From contig NZ_JBGCCU010000006.1 in the NCBI RefSeq assembly GCF_041261445.1, positions 186,001 to 250,000 of the forward strand: DNA of 64,000 bases. The letters are read 5' to 3'. Made by a program: the position numbers and the translations under genes. The notes beneath the pieces were generated by a model. That model was not told the origin of the DNA. It saw nothing but the letters and a program-made list of their open reading frames with translations, and made no database searches. Positions 18,141-26,950 of the stretch are shown in pieces. Each line of letters starts with the position of its first letter. Within the stretch, counting starts at the first letter, position 1. This DNA is from Catenulispora sp. EB89. Its GTDB lineage: Bacteria > Actinomycetota > Actinomycetes > Streptomycetales > Catenulisporaceae.

Positions 18141-19471
18141 CGGTCGGTGCCTTTCTGCAGGTGGCGACGGCACAGGGCGGCGGCCGTCAGCCCGCTGCGC
18201 ACCGCGCCCTCCATGGTGTCGGGCCAGCCCGTGGCGGTCCACGCGCCGGCGAGGAAAAGCCCTGGTACGCCGGTCGCGGCCGGCGGGCGCAGGGCCGCGG
18301 AGCCCGGGGCCTGGCGGAACGTCGCGTGCCGCTCCCGGGTGACGAAGAACTCGGTGACCTCCGCGCGCCGGGTGCGCGGCAGCACCTCGGCGAGCGCCGG
18401 CAGGAACGTCTCGCGGATCTGCGCGACCGGCGCGTCGATCCACTGCCCGGCGGCCGAGACGACGCTGCTGACGTACTGGCCGTGGGTTTGGCCGAGTCCG
18501 GCGGCGGCGGTGCGGTCGAAGACCCACTGCACCGGCGAGTCGACGACCGCGGCGAAGGAGGTGTCCATCACCGGCCGGTCGTAGAGCACGTGCACGTCGA
18601 CGATCGGCGAGGACGCCAGCCCGGCCCAGCGCTCCCGGTCCGGGCACGCGGCCTGCGGCACCAGCGCGGCGGCGGCCGGGTGCGGCACCGCGACGATCAC
18701 CGCCTCGGCGTCCACCGGGAAGCCGTCGACGACCAGCCGGGTCCCGGAGACGACCTGCTCGACCTTGGTCTTCAGGTGCACGCCGCGCAGCTTCTTCTCG
18801 GCGGCGCGGCCGTGCAGCTCCCCGAGGGGGATGCGGGGGACGCCGATGTCGGCGGCGGTGGAGCTGCCGAGCAGCGCGGTCTGGATCACCATCGCCGACA
18901 GCCCGAGCGAGGCCTCGTCGACACCGCAGTTCAGGGCGGCGGTGACGAACAGCTCCCACAGGTAGCGGCGGGTGCGGTCGTCCTGGCCGTGCTGGTCGAG
19001 CCAGTCGCCGAGGCTGATCGCGTCCAGGGCCGGGTCGGCGGGGTCCAGTTTGCCCATCGCCAGCGAGGCCGAGGCGGCGCGCAGCCGCTCGGCCGGGGTG
19101 AGCAGGGAGTACTTGGCCAGGGCCGGGAGCAGGTGCAGAGGGCCGGGCAGACCGGTGCGGCGCAGCCGGGCCGCGGGCCGCTCGTCCGGGGTCAGGACCC
19201 GCAGATCGAAGCGGTCCTGGATGTCGATGCCGTCGCCGGTGCCGAGGCGGTCGAGCAGGCCCCGGTAGGCGGTGAAGGCGCGCAGCATGACGTGCTGGCC
19301 GTTGTCGACCGTCAGGTCCGGGCCGCCGTCGGAGCCGGCCCGCTGGAAGGAGTGCGTGGCGCCGCCGAGGCGCGGGCGCGCCTCGTACAGCTCCACGTCG
19401 ATCCCGGCTTCCTGCAGGGCGACGGCCGCCGAGATCCCGGCCAGGCCGCCGCCGACGATCGCGACGCTCAC
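18137..19471 (-). CDS. hpnE: Hydroxysqualene dehydroxylase HpnE (FAD-dependent)
   Basis: A 444-residue flavoprotein of the amine-oxidase/phytoene-desaturase type. The FAD motif GGGLAG is at 7-12, followed by ELYEARPRLGG, and the C-terminal FAD segment is LFLAGAWTATGWPDTMEGAVRSG. HpnE reduces hydroxysqualene to squalene in the HpnCDE route. ATGA overlaps couple it to hpnD upstream and to the prenyl synthase downstream. Confidence 0.95.
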   Translation of the reverse strand: MSVAIVGGGLAGISAAVALQEAGIDVELYEARPRLGGATHSFQRAGSDGGPDLTVDNGQHVMLRAFTAYRGLLDRLGTGDGIDIQDRFDLRVLTPDERPAARLRRTGLPGPLHLLPALAKYSLLTPAERLRAASASLAMGKLDPADPALDAISLGDWLDQHGQDDRTRRYLWELFVTAALNCGVDEASLGLSAMVIQTALLGSSTAADIGVPRIPLGELHGRAAEKKLRGVHLKTKVEQVVSGTRLVVDGFPVDAEAVIVAVPHPAAAALVPQAACPDRERWAGLASSPIVDVHVLYDRPVMDTSFAAVVDSPVQWVFDRTAAAGLGQTHGQYVSSVVSAAGQWIDAPVAQIRETFLPALAEVLPRTRRAEVTEFFVTRERHATFRQAPGSAALRPPAATGVPGLFLAGAWTATGWPDTMEGAVRSGLTAAALCRRHLQKGTDR

Positions 19472-20355
19472 GGGGTGACCCCCGCCAGCGCGCGGGCCGC
19501 GACGACACCCTTCTCCCAGGCCGGGAGCGACATCCGGGAGTTCAGGGCGCTGATCGGCTGCTCGGCGATGCGGATGAGCAGGCGCCGGTAGATGCCGGCC
19601 ATCGCGGCCGTGCAGGCGGCGCTGCGGCGGTCCAGCAGCGGCAGCAGCTTCAGGCCGGCGTCGTACCAGCCGCGGGCGGCCGCGGCCTGGTCGCGGACCA
19701 GGGCGGCGAGGTCGGTGTCGGCGTCGACGAAGCGGCCGTGCTCGTCGATCTTGAGCGTGCAGCCGTGCCGGACCAGTTCGTCGGCCGGCAGGTAGACGCG
19801 GCCCATCAGGCCGTCCTCGCGCACGTCGCGCAGGATGTTGGTGAGCTGGAGCGCGACGCCGAGGGAGTCGGCGTAGCCGGAGGCCTCCTCCTGGCGCGCG
19901 GGGTCGACGCCGTAGACGCCGAGCGAGAGCCGGCCGATGGAGCCGGCGACGCAGCGGCAGTAGAACGTCAGCTCGTCGGGGGTGGCGTAGTCGGTGCCGC
20001 GGACGTCGGCCTCGCAGCCGTCGATGAGCTCGTCGAAGGCGGCCAGCGGGATCGGGTGCTGCTGCGCGGCGTCGGCCAGCGCCACCAGCACCGGGTCCTC
20101 GGGGCGCTCGGTGAGGTGGTGCAGGTCGTCGCGGGCCACCGCCAGCCGCGCCAGGCGCTCGCCGCGGGTCTCCGAGCCGTCGCCGATGTCGTCGACGCGC
20201 CGGGCGAAGGCGTAGACCGCGGACAGGGCCTGGCGTTTGGTGGTGGGCAGCAGGCGGATCCCGTAGGCGAAGTTCCGGGCCCGGGCGCGGACCACCCGTT
20301 CGCAGTATTCGTAGGCCTCCTGCGGCCCGGCATTCAACGGGGTCACTCGGGTCAC
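19468..20355 (-). CDS. hpnD: Presqualene diphosphate synthase HpnD
   Basis: A 295-residue squalene/phytoene synthase-family enzyme that couples two FPP to presqualene diphosphate. The Asp motifs are RRVDDIGDG and NILRDVREDG, followed by GRVYLP. The GTG start overlaps the stop of hpnC (GTGA); a second in-frame GTG three codons later is possible. It is the partner of hpnC and hpnE in the three-enzyme squalene route. Confidence 0.95.
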   Translation of the reverse strand: MTRVTPLNAGPQEAYEYCERVVRARARNFAYGIRLLPTTKRQALSAVYAFARRVDDIGDGSETRGERLARLAVARDDLHHLTERPEDPVLVALADAAQQHPIPLAAFDELIDGCEADVRGTDYATPDELTFYCRCVAGSIGRLSLGVYGVDPARQEEASGYADSLGVALQLTNILRDVREDGLMGRVYLPADELVRHGCTLKIDEHGRFVDADTDLAALVRDQAAAARGWYDAGLKLLPLLDRRSAACTAAMAGIYRRLLIRIAEQPISALNSRMSLPAWEKGVVAARALAGVTP

Positions 20356-21275
20356 TTGGCCACGTCCCTTCCGAGGATCAGCAGAGCTTCGCCGAGCGTC
20401 CGGGCGCGGCTCGGGCGCAGGCGGGCGGCGTGCACGTCGTAGGCGCCGCCGCGCAGCGCCGCCAGGGTGGCGCGGCCGCCGGCCAGGTAGCCGGCGACCG
20501 CGACCCGGGCCCAGCCGTCGAGCTTGCCGATCAGCGGGGCGCCCGCGTCCAGCAGCTCGGCGGCCCGGTCGGCGTTGCGGGCCACCACGCCGCGCAGCCT
20601 GGTCGGGGTGGTCGCGGCGCCCAGGTCGGCGTCGGTGCAGCCGAAGAGCTTGAGGTCGGTGGCCGGCAGGTAGACCCGGCCGTCGGCGAAGTCCTCGGCG
20701 ACGTCCTGGCAGTGCTCGATGACCTGCAGCGCGGTGCAGATGTGGTCGGACAGCGCGAGCCGTTCGGGGGACGCGGCGTCGAAGACGTGCAGCACCAGGT
20801 GCCCGACCGGGTCGGCGGACAGCGCGCAGTACTCGACGAGCTGGTCCCAGGTGGCGTAGCGGTGGATCTCCTGGTCCTGGCGGTTGGCCTGGACCAGCTT
20901 GCGCAGCGGCGCCTCCGGGATGCCGTGCTCGCGCGCCACCAGCCCGATGGCGCGCAGCGCCGGCAGCTCCGGGGCGGTGCCGGCGAAGATCCGGTCGATG
21001 TCCCGGTCCACCAGGTCGAACAGCCGCCCGCGCTCGGCCGGCGGCGCCTCGTCGCCGATGTCGTCGATCAGGCGGGCGTACCGGTAGACGGCGCCGAGCG
21101 CGACCCGGTGCCGGGCCGGGAGGATGCGCAGCGCCACCGGGAAGTTCTCCCGGATGGTCCGCTCGGGCGGCATGGCCGGGTCGCCGGTACCGGGACGCGT
21201 GGCACCAGGACGCGTGGCACCCGCCGCCCGCGGACCGGGGCCGCCAGGGGTGTCGAGCCGGCTGGCCTTCAGCAT
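20352..21275 (-). CDS. hpnC: Hydroxysqualene synthase HpnC
   Basis: A 307-residue squalene/phytoene synthase-family enzyme that turns presqualene diphosphate into hydroxysqualene. Motifs are RLIDDIGDE and EHCQDVAEDFADGRVYLP. ATG at 21275 is chosen because AAGGGA lies 7 bp upstream; an ATG at 21308 has none. A Pro/Gly/Arg-rich tail of about 35 residues precedes the folded part. It is the first gene of the seven-gene hopanoid operon, all linked by overlaps or short gaps. Confidence 0.95.
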   Translation of the reverse strand: MLKASRLDTPGGPGPRAAGATRPGATRPGTGDPAMPPERTIRENFPVALRILPARHRVALGAVYRYARLIDDIGDEAPPAERGRLFDLVDRDIDRIFAGTAPELPALRAIGLVAREHGIPEAPLRKLVQANRQDQEIHRYATWDQLVEYCALSADPVGHLVLHVFDAASPERLALSDHICTALQVIEHCQDVAEDFADGRVYLPATDLKLFGCTDADLGAATTPTRLRGVVARNADRAAELLDAGAPLIGKLDGWARVAVAGYLAGGRATLAALRGGAYDVHAARLRPSRARTLGEALLILGRDVAK

Positions 21276-21489
21276 CAGTGGAATCCCTTCGCCTCTCCAG
21301 CAACGCAATCAGCACTCGGCCCTCCCGTCCCCTTTTCCTGATCCATTCGAGGGTCCTCAACCGCCCGGTAGGCGGAAAGGTGTTGATTCGGGGGTCGTTC
21401 GGGGGTGTTCGGGGATCATTCGGGGGTCCGCGCCGGGGTGTGATCGGCGACCGGGGTGTGATCGGCCCCGGCCCGGGAAAGTCCCCGGC
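21276..21489. promoter_or_regulatory. Divergent promoter region of the hopanoid operon with phased direct repeats
   Basis: The gap holds four copies of TTCGGGG(G)T-like sequence spaced about 10-11 bp between 21386 and 21428. Two exact 16-bp copies of CCGGGGTGTGATCGGC follow at 21433-21448 and 21451-21466, 18 bp apart. Helically phased direct repeats suggest cooperative binding of an activator or repressor. The protein is not identifiable. Confidence 0.6.
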
Positions 21490-22212
21490 ATGCGTTCGGC
21501 GGCTGTCGCGACAACGGGCGCGGCGATCGGCGTGGCCGGGCTGGCCCTGGCGCACATCGGCCCCGCCGCGAGCTGGCTGCCGCCGGTCCGCGACCGGCTG
21601 ATGCCGGGCCTGGCGGCCCGAGGCCGCAGCGACCACGTGGCCCTGACCTTCGACGACGGCCCCGACCCGATCAGCACCCCGCACTTCCTGGACCTGCTGG
21701 ACGAGCTGGAGGTACGCGCGACGTTCTTCGTCCTCGGCTCGCGCGTGGCACGGCACCCGGATGTCGTCGCCGAGACCGCGGCAAGGGGACACGAGGTGGC
21801 GGTCCACGGATGGACGCACGACCCGCAGTGGCTGCCGCGCTTCGGCCGGGACGTGACGGAACTGCGACTGGCCAGGGACGTGGTGGAGCAGGCGAGCGGG
21901 ACCCGGCCGGTATGGTTCCGGCCCCCGTTCGGCGTGCTGACCACGGGACTTTGGCGCGCAGCCCGCCGCGCGGAGCTGCGACCGGTGCTGTGGGGCGCGT
22001 GGGGGAAGGACTGGGAGGAGCAGCGCACGGCCGCCGAGGTGCAGCGCACGGTGCTCGGCACGCTCGGCGGCGGCACGACGGTACTGCTGCACGACACCAC
22101 GCCGGACGGCCGCGGCGAGGCGTGGCGGACGACGCTGGAGGCGGTACCGGGGATCGTGGAGAGCTGCCGGCGCGCGGGGTGGGATGTGGGTGCTTTGGCG
22201 GAGCACTTCTGA
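21490..22212 (+). CDS. Polysaccharide deacetylase-family (NodB) protein
   Basis: A 240-residue carbohydrate esterase 4-type protein. The N-terminus has one hydrophobic segment (about 5-25) that may anchor it. The NodB motifs are TFDDGPD (catalytic and metal Asp) and HEVAVHGWTH (the His-x3-His metal pair), with RPPFG and a late LLHD. The family removes N-acetyl groups from amino sugars using a divalent metal. It is divergent from hpnC and lies beside a sugar operon, so the target may be an envelope or hopanoid-linked amino sugar; this is inference. It is not the YdjC-type HpnK. Confidence 0.9.
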   Translation: MRSAAVATTGAAIGVAGLALAHIGPAASWLPPVRDRLMPGLAARGRSDHVALTFDDGPDPISTPHFLDLLDELEVRATFFVLGSRVARHPDVVAETAARGHEVAVHGWTHDPQWLPRFGRDVTELRLARDVVEQASGTRPVWFRPPFGVLTTGLWRAARRAELRPVLWGAWGKDWEEQRTAAEVQRTVLGTLGGGTTVLLHDTTPDGRGEAWRTTLEAVPGIVESCRRAGWDVGALAEHF

Positions 22213-22678
22213 GAGCGGCTCCGGCGGGATTAACTCTTTTGGAGTAGCCGCGACGCTGAACGACATGCGGCCCGCGCACGCACAGGCAACAGCGCACCGA
22301 GCATCGCTGTCGCGCGGCAGTAACTCTTTCGGAGCAGCGGCGGTGCCCGGGCACATGTGCAGCAGTGCGGCGAGAGCCAGTGCATCGCGAGGCGCGAACT
22401 CCGCCGGAACAGCCGCGCCCCGGTGGCTAGCGGCAACACGCGTGTGCGCGGACCACGGCACGGCGAGAGCCGGTGCATCGCGAGGCACAAACTCCCCCGA
22501 CACAGCGGCACAGCGGCACCGCAGCAGCAAGCGGCAACACACGCGTGCGCGGACAGCAGCGCATCGCGAAGGACTAACTCCTTCGGCGCAGCGGCGGTGC
22601 CCGGGCCCTGCAGCAGCGCGGCGAGCGCCATTGCATCGCGAGGCGCTAACTCCCACAGAGCAACCGCCGCGCCCCGCA
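22213..22678. repeat. Array of about six imperfect repeats (GCATCGCGAGG...AACTCC.TCGG...CAGC)
   Basis: No normal gene is visible. The sequence GCATCGC(GAGGC) recurs at 22301, 22382, 22475, 22561 and 22633, each followed 5-15 bases later by AACTCC/AACTCT and then TCGGxGCAGCGGCG; a leading partial copy starts near 22228. Spacing is 72-93 bp. Sub-blocks such as AGCAGCGGCGGTGCCCGGGC occur in two copies. Read on the minus strand each unit has a GGAG about 9-15 bases before an ATG, but the open frames are short and rich in Cys and Arg. Spacers also resemble each other, unlike CRISPR. Confidence 0.75.
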
Positions 22679-23767
22679 TCAGCTCAGCCCCACGCCGCTC
22701 AGCGCCGCGCCGAAAGCCGCCTCCCACGGCCCGCGCTCGGCGCCGATCGAGGGTGGCGGCGTGGGTCTTTCCAATGCGGCCAGTGCCGCGCGTGCCAGGG
22801 CGCGGGGGGCTGCGCTCGTGACGTCCGCGTGGCCGAGTTCCAGTTCGTGTTGCAGGTTGTCGCGGCCGTGGCCGGGCACCACGTCCAGCAGGAGGAGGCG
22901 GCGGCCGATGGCTCGTGCCTCGCTGCAGGTGTCCCCCGAGCTGGTGACCACGAGGTCCGCCGCCGCCATCAGTGCGGGCACTCGATCGGAGTAGCCGAGT
23001 GCGTGCACGCGAGGCTCCCACCGCTCCACGGCCCGCAGTCGTGCCTCCAGCTCGCGGTTGCGTCCGGCGACCGCCAGCACGTGCACCCCCGCCTCGCCCA
23101 AAGCGGCCGCCGCGGAGGCGACCGGCCCCAGCCCCCAGGCCCCCGACATCAGCAGCACGCATCGCGCGTCGGCCGGGACCCCGAACTCCTTGCGCGCCTC
23201 CTCCTTGGTCGGCGGCGCGTAAAACGCCGGCCGCAGCGGCGCCGGGACCACCGCGATCCTCGCGTCCGGCCGGTAGCGCCGCACGCCGGCTGCCGCAGCC
23301 TCCGACGTCACCAGGAACAGGTCGGTGCTGTCGTGCACCCACAGCCGGTGCGGCGTGACGTCCGTGCAGAACACCATGTGCGGCGGGACGTTGCCGCCCT
23401 CGCGGTGCACGGCGTCGACCGCGCCGGCGGCGGTGGCGAACACCGACACCACCAGGTCCGCCGGCGACCCTTCCAGCAGCTCTCGCACCCGTGGCGCCAG
23501 CCGCGATACCGCCGCCTTCTCGGTGTAGCGGGCCAGGCGGTTGCCCGGGCGCAGTGCCGAGAAGTGGAACGCGTCGTACACCCCGGGTACCGCCAGCAGC
23601 CGGCGGAACACCGCCTCGCCTGCCGCGCCGGAGCGGCGGCCGAGCAGCGCCATCGCGTCCACGGTGGCCGTGGTCCAGCCCCGGTCGTGCAGCGAATCCG
23701 CGCAGGCTGCCGCCATCACGTCGTGTCCCTGGCCCAGGGACCCGCTCAGAAGCAGCGCGTGCGGCAT
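22679..23767 (-). CDS. GT28/MGDG-synthase-like glycosyltransferase
   Basis: A 362-residue GT-B glycosyltransferase. The N-terminal motif LLSGSLGQGHD resembles the GSGHG-type acceptor loop of MurG/MGDG synthases, and the C-terminal half has SSGDTCSEARAIG and PGHGRDN, the nucleotide-sugar site. Such enzymes glycosylate lipid acceptors at the membrane. It is the last gene of a three-gene minus-strand operon (aminotransferase, epimerase, this), 17 bp after the epimerase. Together they could make and attach an amino sugar; the acceptor, possibly hopanoid or diglyceride, is not known. Confidence 0.85.
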   Translation of the reverse strand: MPHALLLSGSLGQGHDVMAAACADSLHDRGWTTATVDAMALLGRRSGAAGEAVFRRLLAVPGVYDAFHFSALRPGNRLARYTEKAAVSRLAPRVRELLEGSPADLVVSVFATAAGAVDAVHREGGNVPPHMVFCTDVTPHRLWVHDSTDLFLVTSEAAAAGVRRYRPDARIAVVPAPLRPAFYAPPTKEEARKEFGVPADARCVLLMSGAWGLGPVASAAAALGEAGVHVLAVAGRNRELEARLRAVERWEPRVHALGYSDRVPALMAAADLVVTSSGDTCSEARAIGRRLLLLDVVPGHGRDNLQHELELGHADVTSAAPRALARAALAALERPTPPPSIGAERGPWEAAFGAALSGVGLS

Positions 23768-23784
23768 GGTCGCGAGCCTCCGCC

Positions 23785-24720
23785 TCAGCCGACGCGATGT
23801 TCTTGGCCGGCCCGCAACCATTCGACGTAGCGCCGCACGCCCTCGGTGAACCCGGTCGTCGGCGACCAGCCCAGCAGCCGCTTGGCCTTGGCGTTGGAGA
23901 TGCGCGTGCCGTCGTAGTCCGCGGCGCGGGCCGGGACCTGCTGCACGGTGATCGGGCCGAGCAGGCCGTCCACGGTGTCGGCGATCTGCCGGACCGAGAT
24001 CGGCGTGGTGCCCTCCAGTGCGATGGTCTCGTCCTCGGCGGTCGGGGACAGTGCGAGCACGTGCGCGGCGGCCAGGTCCCGGACGTAGACGTAGTTGCGG
24101 GTCTGGCGGCCTTCGCCGGCGATGGTGATCGGCTGTCCGGCGAGCGCGGCCTGCACGAACTTCGCCACGACCAGGGCGTCGCGCATGCGCGGGCCGTAGG
24201 GGATGCCGTAGCGCAGGATCGTGAAGTGCTGTCCGTACAGCTCGCGGTAGCTCTGCACCGCCATCTCCGCGGCGAGCTTCGTCGCGACGTACAGGTGCCC
24301 GCTGCGCCGCAGGTCGAACGGCACGTCCTCGGTGAGCTCGGCGTCGCCGCCCTCGCCGTCGGCGTGCGCCGCCCCGTACACCCACACCGTGCTGGCCAGC
24401 ACGAACCGGTTCATCCCGGTGCGCCGCGCGGCCTCCAGCGCGTTGCCGGTGCCCTCGACGTTCAGCCGCAGCGCCCGCACCGGATCGGCGGCGACCTCGT
24501 TGACGTCCGCGGCGGCGGCCAGGTGGAACACCGCCTCGCCGCCGTCCAGCGCGCCGGTGAGCTGCGCCAGGTCCAGGATGTCGGCCTGGCGGTACTCGGC
24601 GGACGGGTTGAGCTTGGTGATCACGTTGTCCACGACCACGACGTCGTGGCCGGCCTCGACCAGCGCGTCCACGACGTGCGAGCCGATGAAACCGCAGCCC
24701 CCGGTGACGACCGTGCGCAT
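23785..24720 (-). CDS. NAD-dependent epimerase/dehydratase (extended SDR)
   Basis: A 311-residue nucleotide-sugar enzyme. The Rossmann motif GGCGFIG is at residues 7-13, and the catalytic pair is Y144/K148 in YVATK with a Thr in STVWVYG. It resembles UDP-glucose 4-epimerases and dTDP-sugar 4-dehydratases; the exact reaction cannot be told. AAGGAG precedes the ATG. It sits 13 bp downstream of the DegT aminotransferase, so a keto sugar made here may be the partner in amino-sugar formation. Confidence 0.9.
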   Translation of the reverse strand: MRTVVTGGCGFIGSHVVDALVEAGHDVVVVDNVITKLNPSAEYRQADILDLAQLTGALDGGEAVFHLAAAADVNEVAADPVRALRLNVEGTGNALEAARRTGMNRFVLASTVWVYGAAHADGEGGDAELTEDVPFDLRRSGHLYVATKLAAEMAVQSYRELYGQHFTILRYGIPYGPRMRDALVVAKFVQAALAGQPITIAGEGRQTRNYVYVRDLAAAHVLALSPTAEDETIALEGTTPISVRQIADTVDGLLGPITVQQVPARAADYDGTRISNAKAKRLLGWSPTTGFTEGVRRYVEWLRAGQEHRVG

Positions 24721-24733
24721 CAGCGGACTCCTT

Positions 24734-25858
24734 TCAGCCGAACATCTCGCGGGACACCGTGGTCACCGCGGTGAGGACCTGGTCGACCTCGTCGTCGCGC
24801 ATGTCGGAGTGCACCGGCAGGCAGACGTGCCGCGCGCAGACGTCCTCGGCGACCGGCAGCGAGCCGTTGGCGTACTTCATCAGCACCGGCTGCTGGTGCA
24901 GCGGCAGGTCGTAGACCTCGCCGGAGAGCCGCACGTCGAACCGGTCGGCGACCTCGGCCTTGAACCGGGCGCGGTCGGCGCCGGCCGGCAGCAGCAGGAT
25001 GTACTTGTAGAAGTTGCTGACGCAGCCGGCCGGTTCGGTGAGCGGCGTGAGCGCGTCGATGCCGGCCAGCGCCTCGGTGTAGCGCGCGGCGACGCCGCGG
25101 CGGTGCTTCACGAACTCGCCCAGGTGCTGGACGTGCACCGCGCCAGCCGCCGCGTTCAGCTCCGAGAGCCGCCACGACGCGCCGTCGCGCACGTGGTGGT
25201 TGGCGGTGAACGCGCCCTTGCCCTGGTCCCGGTAGATCCGGGCCTCGTCGCGCACCTGGGTGTCGGCGGTGAGGATCATGCCGCCCTCGGCGCTGGTGGT
25301 GACCTTGGTCGGATAGAACGAGAAGGCCCCGGCGAGCCCGAAGGTTCCGGCCATCCGGCCGTCCAGGCTGCACCCGTGCGCGTGCGCCGCGTCCTCGACG
25401 AGCGCCACGCCGCGCCGGTCGCACAGCGCGCGGATCGCGTCCACCTCCGGCGTGATCAGCCCGCCGATGTGCACCAGCACCACGGCCTTGGTCGAGGGCG
25501 TGAGCACCGCCTCGACGGTCTCCGGGGTGAGCGCGAAGGTCGAGGCCTCGACGTCGGCGAACACCGGCCGGCCGCCCGCGTGCACGACGGCGGCGGCCGT
25601 GGCGTAGAAGGTGTTCGACGGCAGCACCACGTCGTGGTTGGCGACGCCGACCACCCTCAGCGCGATCTCCAGCGCCGCGGTCCCGGTCGCCACCGCCACC
25701 GCGTGCTGCGCGCGGTGCGCCGCCGCGAAGGCGGTCTCGAAGCGCTCGGTCTGGGGACCGAGCGTCAGGGCGCCGGTGGCCAGGCTCTCGGCGACCGCCG
25801 CGGCGACCGCGGCGCGGTCGTCGGCGTCGAACACGATGCGAGCCGCGGGTACTGTCAC
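24734..25858 (-). CDS. DegT/DnrJ/EryC1-type sugar aminotransferase
   Basis: A 374-residue PLP aminotransferase of nucleotide sugars. The PLP lysine is K185 in SFYPTKVTT, with EDAAHAHG upstream and the usual TGTAALEIAL near residue 55. It transfers an amino group to a keto sugar nucleotide. GTG at 25858 is chosen because GGAGG lies 6 bp upstream; codons before it have low third-position GC. It is the first gene of the operon with the epimerase and glycosyltransferase. Confidence 0.92.
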   Translation of the reverse strand: MTVPAARIVFDADDRAAVAAAVAESLATGALTLGPQTERFETAFAAAHRAQHAVAVATGTAALEIALRVVGVANHDVVLPSNTFYATAAAVVHAGGRPVFADVEASTFALTPETVEAVLTPSTKAVVLVHIGGLITPEVDAIRALCDRRGVALVEDAAHAHGCSLDGRMAGTFGLAGAFSFYPTKVTTSAEGGMILTADTQVRDEARIYRDQGKGAFTANHHVRDGASWRLSELNAAAGAVHVQHLGEFVKHRRGVAARYTEALAGIDALTPLTEPAGCVSNFYKYILLLPAGADRARFKAEVADRFDVRLSGEVYDLPLHQQPVLMKYANGSLPVAEDVCARHVCLPVHSDMRDDEVDQVLTAVTTVSREMFG

Positions 25859-26334
25859 TGCACACCTCCGAAGTACGGATGAAAGCCGCTTTCCCATGAA
25901 AGCTCTCGGGAGTGGTGTCAGCGACCCGAGCGGTCAAATGGGGTAAGTGGGGCTGCGGGGCCGTGGGGCTCGGCGCCGGCTCCGCGCCGCGCCGCGCCGA
26001 GCCGCGGCGGGGCGGGGCGGGGCGGGGCGGCGTCGACGAAGACGCGGGCAACAGCCGCACCTCTTGCATCAATATCGCCCACTTGATCGATTTTTGGCTG
26101 CCTATTGACCACGAGGCACCAAGAATCATGAATTCGCCCCTTGTCATCTCACGCGCGCGGTGCATGAATGAACAACGGTTCCGATCGCTGACTGACCGTC
26201 AGATTCCGCGCGCCAGGCGCGGGACTGGAGCCGGTTCCCGCGTGCGTCGGCGGCTCCCCGACGCGCGGCGCGTCCATCGCGCGGCGGCCGGCGGTCCGGC
26301 CCGCCAATCCACCGCATCCCGGAAGGGAACACTC
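25859..26334. other. Intergenic region with GC-cluster and AT-rich promoter-like stretch
   Basis: This 476-bp gap holds no gene I can support. Bases 25985-26035 are a run of GGCGG-like repeats. Bases 26070-26170 are AT-rich for this genome and contain TTGACC (26104-26109), a possible -35 for the downstream secreted protein, though no good -10 is visible. A small hairpin CTGAC-tgacc-GTCAG-like sequence lies near 26190-26205. Confidence 0.4.
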
Positions 26335-26802
26335 ATGCAGCTCGCCAAACTCCGCATCGGCACGGCCTCCGTCGCCGGCCTGGCCATCGCCGGTGCGCTC
26401 GCCCTGGCACCGGCCGCGAACGCGGTCACCCCGGACAGCGCGACCGTCTCGTTCAACTGCGGCTTCTTCGGCTCGGGCACGGCGACCATCACCGCCGCCC
26501 AGAACGGCACGGCCGCCACCTTCGCCCTCACCACCTCGGCCATCACCAGCCCGGTCGACGTCGCCGCCGACTCGGTCAGCTCCACGCTGACCATGACCGC
26601 CAACGGCAGCGGGACGGAAACGTTCACCGGAAGCTCGAACCCCGCCATCACCGCGGGCCAGCCGATCTCGACCGGTCCGCTGACCGGCGCGGTCAACGCC
26701 GGAGACAGCCTGGAAGGGAAGTCGCTGAACGTCGTCGTCTTCGGGATCTCGGTGACGTGCACGGCCACGTCGGCGCAGAGTCCCGGGCCGTTCCAGTTCT
26801 GA
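26335..26802 (+). CDS. Small secreted protein of unknown function
   Basis: A 155-residue protein with a clear Sec signal peptide: basic start, hydrophobic core and cleavage after APAANA at about residue 30. The mature part is Thr/Ser/Gly/Ala-rich with a beta-strand pattern and two Cys (about C42 and near the C-terminus), which may form a disulfide. I do not recognise a family with certainty. Similar Ala/Thr-rich secreted beta proteins are common in actinomycetes. GGAAGGGA precedes the ATG. The next gene is a sigma factor, but a 148-bp gap separates them. Confidence 0.8.
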   Translation: MQLAKLRIGTASVAGLAIAGALALAPAANAVTPDSATVSFNCGFFGSGTATITAAQNGTAATFALTTSAITSPVDVAADSVSSTLTMTANGSGTETFTGSSNPAITAGQPISTGPLTGAVNAGDSLEGKSLNVVVFGISVTCTATSAQSPGPFQF

Positions 26803-26950
26803 TCGAGCGCCGGTTCTGATCGGATGTCACGGCTGTGCGCGGGACGTGGAGCTCCGCGTCCCGCGCACAGCGGCCACGCCACATCCATCCGACCTTCCTG
26901 CCATAGTTCTGAACCCTTCCCCGCGTCTAGGGAGGTGAAAGGGGGACGGC

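Noticed and set aside
15276-18584. A 1100-codon open frame opposite shc and the prenyl synthase
   Set aside because: It overlaps several certain genes on the other strand and reads as low-complexity Gly/Val/Arg/Gln. Such mirror frames are common at this GC content.
21490-22212. Naming the deacetylase hpnK
   Set aside because: HpnK is a YdjC-type deacetylase; this protein has NodB motifs (TFDDGPD, HxxxH).
22213-22678. CRISPR array
   Set aside because: Repeats are imperfect, the intervals vary and resemble one another, and no cas gene is nearby.
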